Positions 15,651 through 23,297 of a stretch of DNA of 37,347 nt are shown here, one piece after another. The stretch lies in the NCBI GenBank assembly GCA_013177825.1, contig JABLXX010000015.1, positions 1-37,347 on the forward strand. Direction: 5' to 3'. Below the pieces are notes generated by a model. It had not been told where the DNA came from, searched no databases, and saw only the letters and a list, made by a program, of their open reading frames with translations. Every line of letters begins with the position of its first letter. Positions within the stretch are counted from its first letter, which is position 1. Made by a program: the position numbers and the translations under genes. The stretch comes from Syntrophaceae bacterium (GTDB lineage: Bacteria; Desulfobacterota; Syntrophia; Syntrophales; PHBD01).

Positions 15651-17755
15651 AAGGCCCCGATTCCGGCGCCGGACCTTCGCCGGGAAGCAGTGCGGCGCGA
15701 GCAGTTCTCACGGGCCATGTCTTCCTCGGCGCGTTCCTCCTTTTTTCCCTGGAGCCGATGACGGGCCGCCTCCTCCTGCCCCTCATGGGCGGGACCGTCC
15801 AGGTCTGGCTCGTCTGCCTGATGTTTTTCCAGGGAATGCTCCTGGCGGGTTATCTTTATGCTCACCTCTGGGCTGTCCGGGCCGGAGCCGTCCACCTGCT
15901 GCTCCTTCTCGTCCCGCTGGCCTTTCTTCCTCTGTCGATTCCCCAGGTGCCGGACCCCGGAACGCCGCTAGTGTCGCTCTTTCGCTTGCTGCTGCAGCAC
16001 GTAGCCGTCCCCTTTGCGGTCCTATCCACCACCGCCGTGGTGGCCCAGCTCTGGCTGGCCCGCTCTTCCCTCGGTGGCGGAGCCAATGTCTTCGTGCTCT
16101 ACGGCGCATCCAACGCCGGTTCGCTGTCGGGCCTCCTGGCCTATCCCTTCCTGGTGGAGCCTTACCTCGGCCTGGCGGCCCAGGGCCGGGTCTGGACGGC
16201 CGGCTACGTCATGTACGGTCTCCTGGCGGCCGCTTCCTGGCTGCTCCTGCGCCCCGGGAAAAGGATGCCGGAGGCGACACGGCCCTCCGTTTCGGTAGAC
16301 CTTCCCTCCGGTTCGGGAAGGAGCCGCTGGATTCCCTGGCTGCTGCTGGGCGCCCTGCCTTCGGCCTTCCTGCTGACGGTGACGAACGTCATCGCCGTGG
16401 AAGTCGGCTCCTATCCACTCGTCTGGATCCTCCCGCTGGCCCTGTACCTGGCCAGTTTCGTCGTCGTTTTCCGGGACGGACGCGGACTGCCGCGCCTTCT
16501 CGTCCGCCTGTGGCCGGAGATCCTGCTGGCGGCTCTCCTCCTCTATCTTCTGACGTCTCCGCAGGTGATTTACCTGGCGGCGCACCTGGCGGTCCTGTTC
16601 GTCCTCTGCCTTCTGGCCAATGATGCGCTTTACCGGCTTCGTCCGCCGCCCGCCGGCCTGACGGGATATTACCTGATGATCGCCCTGGGCGGTGCCCTCG
16701 GCGGCGCCGCCGTCAGCCTCGGCGCCCCGCTCCTGTTCGGCGGCCTCTACGAATACCCACTGACGGTCCTCGCTCTGGGAGCAGTCCTGGCATGGATGCA
16801 GCGAAAGGAACTGCCGGGATTCTGGCGGAATTCGACGTCGGCAATGAAAACCGTGCACGCGGCGGGGCTGGGCGTGCTGGCGGGGATGGTTCTCCTGGGC
16901 GCCTGGCCGGCGGCCTCTTTCCAGGAAAAGGAACGACTGCGGAATTACTACGGCATCCTCCGGGTGGTGGAAGAGGCCGCGGGTTCCGATGCCCCCCGCG
17001 GGATCCGGACGCTCATTCACGGCTCCACACTGCACGGCACCCAGTTTCTCGACGAGTCGAGGCGCCGCCGGCCCACATTGTACTATGGAGAAAGCAGGGG
17101 TTTGGGTGACGTCTTTGCAGGGCTTCCCGCTCCCCGGCGCATCGCCGCCGTCGGCCTTGGGGCTGGGACTGCGGCGGCCTACGGGCGCCCGGGAGACCGG
17201 ATCGACTTCTTCGAGATCGATCCCGACGTGGAAACCGTAGCGCGGCGCTGGTTCAGCTATCTGGCCGACACACCGGCGCGGATTCGGGTCTTCCAGGGGG
17301 ACGGACGGTTGTCCCTGGAGCGCGGCGTGGGTGGGGAGGAAGCGTATGATCTCGTGTTCGTTGACGCCTTCAGCGGCGACGGCATCCCGACCCATCTGCT
17401 GACGGCGGAGGCCGTCGAGGGATACCGAAAACGCCTGTCCGGGGGAGGGCTGATGCTCTTCCACCTCTCCAATCGTTATTACGACCTCCGGCCGGTCGTA
17501 AAGGCGATTGCCGGAAAACTTTGTCTGAAAGGGGTTGTGAAGGTGTCGGGCCCCGATCCCGCCGACGGCCGCTACCGGCTGACGACGGTCTATGTGGCCC
17601 TGGCGGCGGAGCCCGGCCGGCTGGCCGCGCTGAAAGAGCGGGGATGGATTCCCTTCGGGACGGAGGACGGAATCGCCGCGTGCCGCCCCTGGACGGACGA
17701 TTACGTGAACGTCCTGGTGCCCCTGGCGGCGAAGATCGGGGCCGGCCTGCTATGA
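15647..17755 (+). CDS. Membrane protein fused to a spermidine synthase-like domain
   Basis: The 702-residue protein has an N-terminal membrane domain of many helices (residues about 20-430) and a C-terminal Rossmann domain (about 440-690) like spermidine synthase. The SAM-type nucleotide motif AAVGLGAGT, the acidic FFEIDPD and the DLVFVDAFSGDGIPTHLL segments are visible. The glycine motif differs from the GGGDGG of true SpeE, so polyamine synthesis is not assured. Such fused MFS/spermidine-synthase proteins are widespread and mostly uncharacterised. The GTG at 15647 overlaps the lipoprotein stop by GTGA, which argues for a joint function with that exported protein. The 3' end overlaps the convergent coiled-coil gene by six bases. 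Confidence 0.85.
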   Translation: MKGPDSGAGPSPGSSAARAVLTGHVFLGAFLLFSLEPMTGRLLLPLMGGTVQVWLVCLMFFQGMLLAGYLYAHLWAVRAGAVHLLLLLVPLAFLPLSIPQVPDPGTPLVSLFRLLLQHVAVPFAVLSTTAVVAQLWLARSSLGGGANVFVLYGASNAGSLSGLLAYPFLVEPYLGLAAQGRVWTAGYVMYGLLAAASWLLLRPGKRMPEATRPSVSVDLPSGSGRSRWIPWLLLGALPSAFLLTVTNVIAVEVGSYPLVWILPLALYLASFVVVFRDGRGLPRLLVRLWPEILLAALLLYLLTSPQVIYLAAHLAVLFVLCLLANDALYRLRPPPAGLTGYYLMIALGGALGGAAVSLGAPLLFGGLYEYPLTVLALGAVLAWMQRKELPGFWRNSTSAMKTVHAAGLGVLAGMVLLGAWPAASFQEKERLRNYYGILRVVEEAAGSDAPRGIRTLIHGSTLHGTQFLDESRRRRPTLYYGESRGLGDVFAGLPAPRRIAAVGLGAGTAAAYGRPGDRIDFFEIDPDVETVARRWFSYLADTPARIRVFQGDGRLSLERGVGGEEAYDLVFVDAFSGDGIPTHLLTAEAVEGYRKRLSGGGLMLFHLSNRYYDLRPVVKAIAGKLCLKGVVKVSGPDPADGRYRLTTVYVALAAEPGRLAALKERGWIPFGTEDGIAACRPWTDDYVNVLVPLAAKIGAGLL

Positions 17756-18235
17756 AGAGAGGGGCTGTTTCTTCTTGTCGAATTGCCGCCCCATGGCTTC
17801 GATGAGCTTCTGGAACTCGTCGGCCTGTTTCTGCATCAGGTCCTGAAATCCCTCGATCATGCCGGCCGGATCCAGCCCCTTTTCACCGAGGAGATCCTGC
17901 TGCCTGCGAAGGGTTTCCTCCAGTCGGGCGACCGTCTTCTTCAACTCTTCGTTTTCCCGCTGCAGGGCCGCCAGGTCCTCACGGGGGACGACGTCGAAAA
18001 GGGCCAGGTATTCGCGGAGCGACGCCAGGAAGGATTCCTGGGTCTTTTGCCAGAAATCGGCGGTGTCCGTTTTTTCCTCCCGGTCCAGCCCGTAGGCCTT
18101 GCGAAAGACCTCCGTCAGACCTTCGGAACCCTGGAATCCCTGGCGCATCCAGGCCGTCACGTCCTCGAACTGCTGCCGGCCCCGGGCCAGGCCCAGGAAG
18201 TAGCGTCCCCAGAATTCGTAAAAGCTTCGATCCAT
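17750..18235 (-). CDS. Phasin-like coiled-coil protein of the PHA locus
   Basis: This 161-residue protein has an aromatic-rich N-terminus (SFYEFWGRYF), a helical middle, and a heptad coiled coil at about residues 90-120. There is no membrane segment. The pattern of an aromatic amphipathic start followed by a coiled coil resembles PhaE and granule-bound proteins, and the next gene upstream encodes a PhaC-like enzyme. It may be that enzyme's PhaE-like partner; this is inference. The ATG at 18233-18235 has GGGAGGTGA upstream, which rules against a longer frame. It ends six bases inside the convergent membrane-protein gene. Confidence 0.72.
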   Translation of the reverse strand: MDRSFYEFWGRYFLGLARGRQQFEDVTAWMRQGFQGSEGLTEVFRKAYGLDREEKTDTADFWQKTQESFLASLREYLALFDVVPREDLAALQRENEELKKTVARLEETLRRQQDLLGEKGLDPAGMIEGFQDLMQKQADEFQKLIEAMGRQFDKKKQPLSS

Positions 18236-18323
18236 CGGGTCACCTCCCAGGGGCATCCTTGATCATTCGGATGCAGGGTCTTTGTCCTCCCGGAATTTCT
18301 CTTTCCCGGAGAGGCCTCTCGAT

Positions 18324-20075
18324 TTATTCCGCCTCTGACTCCGCCTCCAGATCGAGCTGGAAGCGGACGGGTCCCCGGTATCCCTTGCCGAAACGGGTAT
18401 GGAGGGCGCAGGCGGAGTCGGGATCGGACCAGGACGTGGCGATGGCGCCGTGGCCCTTCGGGAAGGGCGTCACCTCCACGTCGTCGAGGTGGTCCAGAGG
18501 CGCCAGGGCTGCGTCGCGATCCACCAGGTCGTCCCCCTCGGCGTAGCAGATGAGCCAGCGGATTCCCTTCTCGCGAATGCCCCGCAGGTTGAGGGTTCTG
18601 CCGAAGAGCGTCACAGGCAACGTACCGTCGGTGGTGATGGGGATCGTATAGGAGTAAAAGCTGAGCCGAGTGATTCCCTCCGGCAGGTCATTCCGGTCAT
18701 AGATCAACCAGTGGTTCATCGCCGCCGCCGTCTTGCCGATCCTCACGGGCCCGTCATCGCGCTGGAAATTCATCATGTCCCGGTAGAGGGTCACCAGGGG
18801 CGCTTCCTTGTCCATGCTCTTGAGCTTGTAGACCCAGCTCATGACCTTGCCGTCGACGATGCGGTTGCCGTTGGGCAGCCCCTTGACGGCGTAGTTCAGG
18901 TCCCGGAAGCGCGGCGGCAGGTGTTGCATGTACTCCACCAGCGATTTGCTCCGGGTGCCGTCCATGGGAGCGACGCAGGTGATCAGCGCGTCCGCCAGTC
19001 CGTCGAGTTCCCCCGACAGGATGTCCAGGAGGGCGATGAAGCCGCCCTGGCAAAAGCCGTTGAGCGTAACGGGGCGGCCGTGGGCGGCCTTCAGGGTCTC
19101 GCAGAAGCGCCGGGTGTCCAGGGCGTCGTCCTCTCCGGTCATGACCTGCACGGCCGGATTCGTCTCGATGTCCTTGAGGATCCGGATGTACGTCGGGACG
19201 CCCCGGTTGGCGAAGGCGTGGACGTAGCTCTTGTTTTCTCCGGGCAGGAAGGCCAGGATGTTGGGGCCCAGGACATAGGGGTGCATGATCAGGACGGGCT
19301 TGCCGGATCGCCGGGTTTTCACGGCCGGATCCCGCGGCAGGACCCGGTAGAGGAAAAAGCGGTCCGTTTCATCCGCCAGAACGTATCCGCCGTCGTCGAA
19401 ATGAAATCCGAACTCCGGCTCGATGGCCCGGATCGCCTCGGGATAGCGGTACACCAGCGCGTCCATCAGGCGGGCCATGCCGGCGCTGTAGTCCTTGAGC
19501 CCTTCCTCTCGTTTGCCCAGGAGGCTGTTGAGAACCGCCCTGCCGAGACGGAGGGCCTCCCGGCGGTGGAAGTCTTCAAGCCCGCTCATCGTCCCTTTCA
19601 CGCCCTGTTCGGCGATCTGGGTGTTGAACTGAAGCAGTTCGAAATAATCCACTGCGCTCTGCAGTAAGGGCGTCCGGACGAGCTTGTCCTTTTCCAGTGA
19701 ACTGAAGGAGCTCAGGGCCGTCCAGTAAGGATTCATAAACTCGTTGAGATAGGCCAGGACGCCGACGCCGTAGTGCTGTCCGGCTTCGACGGCATGGGTC
19801 GCCGTCTCCAGAGCCCGAAGGCAATGTTCGGACTGGAGATCAAGGAGGGAACGGATGGATTCCCATAGGGGGACCGAGATGCCGGTGGGGTAGGTCAGGA
19901 CGCTTTTCAGGAGCGATGTATTGGCCCGCCAGGTCTCCGTGAAGGCGGCGAACAGTTCCATGTGCGTCTCGGAGAGCCGCTGCCGGCAGTCTCGGGTGAT
20001 GAAAAAGGATGCCTCGGCGATCGTATCCGGGGCGGTGCTCTTGGAAATCATGTTTGAAACCCCAAAGCAGGACAT
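18324..20075 (-). CDS. Second PhaC-like alpha/beta hydrolase (PHA synthase or depolymerase)
   Basis: The 583-residue protein has a helical N-terminal region of about 255 residues and an alpha/beta hydrolase domain. Key sites are the box GFCQGG with Cys342, an acid at Asp515 or Asp516 in EGDDLVD, and His542 in KGHGA. Cys in the nucleophile box and the overall length resemble class I/II PHA synthases, but other segments diverge strongly, so a cysteine-type intracellular depolymerase or another acyltransferase is also possible. It is unrelated in length and sequence to the class III PhaC at 11646. The ATG at 20073-20075 is used; a second ATG lies eight codons later, and neither has a strong ribosome site. 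Flanking genes encode phasin-like proteins. Confidence 0.82.
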   Translation of the reverse strand: MSCFGVSNMISKSTAPDTIAEASFFITRDCRQRLSETHMELFAAFTETWRANTSLLKSVLTYPTGISVPLWESIRSLLDLQSEHCLRALETATHAVEAGQHYGVGVLAYLNEFMNPYWTALSSFSSLEKDKLVRTPLLQSAVDYFELLQFNTQIAEQGVKGTMSGLEDFHRREALRLGRAVLNSLLGKREEGLKDYSAGMARLMDALVYRYPEAIRAIEPEFGFHFDDGGYVLADETDRFFLYRVLPRDPAVKTRRSGKPVLIMHPYVLGPNILAFLPGENKSYVHAFANRGVPTYIRILKDIETNPAVQVMTGEDDALDTRRFCETLKAAHGRPVTLNGFCQGGFIALLDILSGELDGLADALITCVAPMDGTRSKSLVEYMQHLPPRFRDLNYAVKGLPNGNRIVDGKVMSWVYKLKSMDKEAPLVTLYRDMMNFQRDDGPVRIGKTAAAMNHWLIYDRNDLPEGITRLSFYSYTIPITTDGTLPVTLFGRTLNLRGIREKGIRWLICYAEGDDLVDRDAALAPLDHLDDVEVTPFPKGHGAIATSWSDPDSACALHTRFGKGYRGPVRFQLDLEAESEAE

Positions 20076-20163
20076 AAACGAATCCCGGCGATCTCACGGC
20101 CGCCGGGATCCGGGGTTCAGGAGTTTTGCGGTCGAATGAACGACCCGGGCGGGATGCTGCGGA

Positions 20164-20427
20164 TTACTTTGCCTTGGCGAAATACTCTTCGACTTTCTTG
20201 TAGTTCGCTTCCACGATGCCCTTGTAGTCTTCGCGGCCCTTCTTGTAGGCTCGAACCCACTCGTTGATGAGTTTCTTTCCTTCTTCGGGAAACCAGGGAG
20301 CCTGCTCCAGGTACATGCTGACCATCTTTTCCGTCTGGTCCTGGAGGACCGTCATAGCATTGAAAGTGTTATCAAAGGCTGTCTTGTTGAAATCGATCAT
20401 CTGCTTGGTCATCTGTTTGGGATCCAT
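20164..20427 (-). CDS. Small phasin-like granule protein, copy 2
   Basis: This 87-residue helical protein has FNAMTVLQDQTEKM, a central APWFPEEGKK segment and a WVRAYKKGREDYK helix. It is a clear paralogue of the product of the gene just upstream (FNAMTILQEQSEKM, SPWIPEEGRK, WMKAYRQGRDDFR). Both have the size and amphipathic character of phasins, which coat PHA granules. AAAGGAGG lies eight bases before the ATG at 20427, a strong site for a highly made protein. The 53-base gap to the upstream copy suggests one transcript. Confidence 0.82.
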   Translation of the reverse strand: MDPKQMTKQMIDFNKTAFDNTFNAMTVLQDQTEKMVSMYLEQAPWFPEEGKKLINEWVRAYKKGREDYKGIVEANYKKVEEYFAKAK

Positions 20428-20480
20428 CGTCCAACCTCCTTTCGGGCGGTGCGGGTTCTGCCGGCTTTTCCCGGCGGGTC

Positions 20481-20789
20481 TCACTTGGTTTTGCGGGCTT
20501 TCTGGGCTTCCTGCGCCACGTCCTGCCAGGTCTTGGAGGAAAAGAAGCTTTCCACTTTCCCGTAGCTTTCGTCAACGGCGGACCGGAAGTCGTCCCGGCC
20601 CTGACGATACGCTTTCATCCATTCCCCGACAATCTTGCGGCCCTCTTCGGGAATCCACGGGGACTGATCCAGAGCGGTCTGCATCATCTTCTCGGACTGC
20701 TCCTGAAGGATCGTCATTGCGTTGAAGCTGCTGTCAAAGGTGGTCTTGTAAAAACCGATGATCTGCTTCACGATTCTTTCCTGTTCCAT
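20481..20789 (-). CDS. Small phasin-like granule protein, copy 1
   Basis: This 102-residue helical protein is the promoter-proximal member of the tandem pair. It shares roughly half its positions with the downstream copy and has an extra Lys-rich tail (about residues 85-102, ending KARKTK). No membrane segment or enzyme motif is present. GGGAGGT precedes the ATG and a strong sigma-70 promoter lies about 45 bases further upstream. Together with phaR on the other strand this forms the usual phasin/PhaR control pair. Confidence 0.82.
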   Translation of the reverse strand: MEQERIVKQIIGFYKTTFDSSFNAMTILQEQSEKMMQTALDQSPWIPEEGRKIVGEWMKAYRQGRDDFRSAVDESYGKVESFFSSKTWQDVAQEAQKARKTK

Positions 20790-20833
20790 TTTTCGGGTAC
20801 CTCCCTGCGCTCCTGCGCTTGATTTTTGCTGCT

Positions 20834-20861
20834 AATATAATGCGGCTGGAGGGTGTGTCAA
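20834..20861 (-). promoter_or_regulatory. Strong promoter for the phasin genes
   Basis: On the minus strand a perfect -35 TTGACA (complement of 20856-20861) is followed after 16 bases by TATATT (complement of 20834-20839). It lies about 45 bases before the phasin ATG. The surrounding DNA is AT-rich compared with the genome. Confidence 0.75.
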
Positions 20862-20867
20862 GGAAAA

Positions 20868-21002
20868 ATGTTGCAATGCAATAAAGCGCTGCTTGTGGCA
20901 ATTTTTTGTCGGAAATAATTTAAAGATCTGTATATATTGATAATTTATCTTCTTGGCTACCCATTTATCGGACGGTAAAAATATTTATGTTGCAACGAGG
21001 CA
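20868..21002. promoter_or_regulatory. Candidate PhaR operator motifs (ATGTTGCAA pair)
   Basis: ATGTTGCAA occurs at 20868-20876, just upstream of the phasin -35 box, and again at 20987-20995, 46 bases before the phaR ATG. The first continues as a direct repeat (TGCAATGCAAT), the second as TTGC-N6-GCAA. PhaR proteins in other bacteria bind TGC/GCA-rich sites near phaP and phaR. A further GCTGC-N5-GCAA lies at 20889-20902. Confidence 0.5.
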
Positions 21003-21040
21003 ATCTTCCGGGTAGATTTGTCCTCCATGGAGAAAAGACA

Positions 21041-21526
21041 ATGACCAAGATGCTGCTCGTAAAAAAATATGGGAACCGCCGCCTCTACGATACGGAACGA
21101 AGCGCCTACATCACGCTGGAGGACCTGACCCGTTCGATCAAGGAGGGGAGAACCGTCACGGTGGAAGATGCAAAGACGAAGGAAGACGTGACCGCTTTCA
21201 TCCTGACCCAGATCCTTCTGGAGGAGTCCCGGAAGAAGCAATTCCTGCTCCCCGTTCCCTTTCTTCACCTGATGATCCGCTTCGGGGACAACATTCTCTC
21301 GGACTTCTTCGAGACATACCTCCAGCAGATCCTGAAGAATTACCTTGCCTACCGGTCCGTCGCGGACGACCAGTTCAGGAAGTGGCTGGATCTGGGAACC
21401 GAATGGTCCCAGTCCGCCGGGAAAACGGCCTCACCCATAGCCCCTTTTCAGCCTTTTCTCGACCTGTTTTCCGAGACCCTCGGAAAAAACAGGGAAGGAG
21501 AAAAAGAAAAGGAGTCTCCGCCATGA
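21041..21526 (+). CDS. phaR: PHA synthesis repressor PhaR
   Basis: The 161-residue protein carries the highly conserved N-terminal DNA-binding region of PhaR, including VKKYGNRRLYDTERSAYITL and DLTRSIKEGRTV, and the phasin-binding region with LTQILLEE. PhaR represses phasin genes and its own gene, and lets go when it binds nascent PHA granules. The ATG at 21041 is chosen because GGAG lies eight bases upstream and the family starts here; an upstream in-frame start would add 18 unconserved residues. The stop overlaps the next ATG (ATGA). Confidence 0.94.
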   Translation: MTKMLLVKKYGNRRLYDTERSAYITLEDLTRSIKEGRTVTVEDAKTKEDVTAFILTQILLEESRKKQFLLPVPFLHLMIRFGDNILSDFFETYLQQILKNYLAYRSVADDQFRKWLDLGTEWSQSAGKTASPIAPFQPFLDLFSETLGKNREGEKEKESPP

Positions 21527-21810
21527 ACGCCGAGTGGACAAAAAAGGTCGACGCGGTCCTGGATCGTGTCCGGGACCCCGAGAGCGGGTTGCCGGTCTCG
21601 GACCTCGGGATCGTCAAACGGGTCCGGCTGAGCGAGCAGGAAAAAACGCTGTACGTGTTCCTGGACACTTACGGCCACCTGCCGCGATGCGTCACCTGCG
21701 CCGCCATTGCCCAGACGGTCCTGGCCGGGATTGCCCGGGACCTGCAGGCCGCTTTCGGGGAAGCCTTTCCCGGAATGGAAATCACCATCCTGCCGGCCGG
21801 CCCGAAGTGA
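21523..21810 (+). CDS. MIP18/DUF59-family protein (iron-sulfur assembly type)
   Basis: The 95-residue protein has the DUF59 pattern VRDPESGLPVSDLGIVKRV followed by a strand and a Cys pair in RCVTCAA. Relatives such as SufT and PaaD help mature iron-sulfur proteins. The second motif is diverged from the common TxxxCP form, reading HLPRCVTC, so the exact role is uncertain. It is translationally coupled to phaR through an ATGA overlap, with GGAG upstream. Its 3' end is 23 bases from a convergent gene. Confidence 0.8.
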   Translation: MNAEWTKKVDAVLDRVRDPESGLPVSDLGIVKRVRLSEQEKTLYVFLDTYGHLPRCVTCAAIAQTVLAGIARDLQAAFGEAFPGMEITILPAGPK

Positions 21811-21833
21811 CCGAAGCCTTTTTCAACAGACGT

Positions 21834-22352
21834 CTAGAAGAAGCGTCCGAACGCCATGGCCGCGTACGCCGGGTCGTGATCGGCCCGGACATTCCGCACC
21901 ATGACCACGTGTGACTTTTCCTCCTTGACGATCTTCTCGAAGAGCTTCTTCTGTTCCCTGTCTCGCGAGAGCTTTGCCAACTCCGAGTAGAGGAGGATGG
22001 CATTCTTCTCGGCCGCCATCGCCATCACAGCCGCGGCTACCGGACTGTCCACCCGTTCCAGCCGCTTGTTCACGGTATCACCCTTGGGGAACAACCCATC
22101 CTGGACGATGGCCTCCATGTAATCGTCAATGTCCGGGTCCCTCAGGATCTGGTCTATGTCCAGGGTGTCCGCTTTCATTTTGAGTTCCGTGAAGAGTTTG
22201 AGGTGGACAGCCTCTTCCTTGGCCAGCTTCAGGAAGAGGTTCTTCAGGTCGGAGTCGGTGAATTTCTTGGCCGCCTTCGTGTAGAAATCGATTCCTTCCT
22301 TTTCCGCGCGAATGGCGAAGTCGAAGACGTTCAGCGGTTGCCTTTTGGCCAT
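21834..22352 (-). CDS. Ferritin-like/rubrerythrin-type diiron protein
   Basis: The 172-residue helical protein has the two Glu/His helix pairs of the ferritin-like fold: an early Glu in AIRAEKEGIDFY with KEEAVHLKLF, and a later AAEKNAILLY with KEEKSHVVMV. These would bind a diiron centre. There is no C-terminal rubredoxin domain, so it is not a classical rubrerythrin. Such proteins detoxify peroxide or store iron in anaerobes. AGGAGG precedes the ATG. The 246-base gap upstream (22353-22598) holds no gene; it has a minus-strand TTGACA (complement of 22517-22522) but no good -10. Confidence 0.87.
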   Translation of the reverse strand: MAKRQPLNVFDFAIRAEKEGIDFYTKAAKKFTDSDLKNLFLKLAKEEAVHLKLFTELKMKADTLDIDQILRDPDIDDYMEAIVQDGLFPKGDTVNKRLERVDSPVAAAVMAMAAEKNAILLYSELAKLSRDREQKKLFEKIVKEEKSHVVMVRNVRADHDPAYAAMAFGRFF

Positions 22353-22598
22353 GGTTCTTCCTCCTTCTGGAAAGCGGGTCTATTTTTCAGGCGGTGCGGG
22401 CCGCCCCCTGCATTGCCGGTGGAAGAATCAGGATGACGAGGATCGTCCGGGACCAAACGTCCCGAAGCGGAAGATAACGCTTCACTGTGTTTGAAGTTGC
22501 CTGACAGAAAACCACATGTCAAGAAAAAACTCCATCAGGATAAGGACTTCGTGAGGCAGGGGGCGGAGTTACGGACGTTCCGGGATGTTTTTCGCGTC

Positions 22599-23297
22599 TT
22601 ATCGATCTTTCCTTTTGCCCGTGGAGGAATCCTCTTCCGGTTTCAGGACGGAAGGGAGCCATCGATAGACCGGATCGAAGGAGCGGGCCACCCTGTTCTT
22701 GCGGGGTATGAGGAAGATGAAGCATTTCCGTTGTTCGGGAACGAGGGCGATATGGCGGACCTGACCGGGGTCGCCGTGCCCTTCGACGTACCGGTGGAGG
22801 TGGCCGCGCATGGCCTCGCCGCCATAGTAAAGCAGGAACTTCTTCGTACCCCAGGCGATTTCCTCCCGCTGGAGCATGGACTCGTTCGAGATTTTCGGGC
22901 CCCGGAAACGGGCATAGCCCGTCTCGATCAAATGCCCTTCCCCAATTGGGTTGCGGCGCAGGTGGATCGTCACGAAGAGCCGGTCGTATTTCCGGACGAT
23001 CTTGGAGATGGGCATCCAGAGCCAGGAGTGGCGGGGAAGAAACGTGATCGTGGCGTCGATCCGCTCGAAGGGAGACCGTTTCGGCGGTGTGAGCCGGGCA
23101 TGGAAGCCGATGATCCCGCCGATGTTGGTGAAGGTCTGGTCGACGGGCTTGACAATGTCCACGAGGTCCTGAAAAGACGTCCTGTACAGCTTCTCGTTGT
23201 AGCGCTTGCCCCAGAAATAGCCGAAACTCAGAAGCGCCGAAAAGGCGATGAAGAGGTAGAAAAGGGGCTGGCCGGCGAGGTAATCGTGTTCAAACAT
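22599..23297 (-). CDS. Membrane-anchored protein of unknown function
   Basis: This 232-residue protein has one membrane helix near its start (about residues 10-30), then a basic soluble domain facing presumably the cytoplasm. The soluble part contains many Arg and His residues and mixed strands, with no family I recognise. Its ATG overlaps the stop of the ArsA-like ATPase gene by eight bases, implying co-translation. It is the last gene of the cluster and may be the membrane partner of that ATPase; this is inference from position. Confidence 0.7.
   Translation of the reverse strand: MFEHDYLAGQPLFYLFIAFSALLSFGYFWGKRYNEKLYRTSFQDLVDIVKPVDQTFTNIGGIIGFHARLTPPKRSPFERIDATITFLPRHSWLWMPISKIVRKYDRLFVTIHLRRNPIGEGHLIETGYARFRGPKISNESMLQREEIAWGTKKFLLYYGGEAMRGHLHRYVEGHGDPGQVRHIALVPEQRKCFIFLIPRKNRVARSFDPVYRWLPSVLKPEEDSSTGKRKDR

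Noticed and set aside
20790-21040. Small antisense frame opposite the start of phaR
   Set aside because: It crosses the promoter region and phaR coding sequence and has no support beyond being open.
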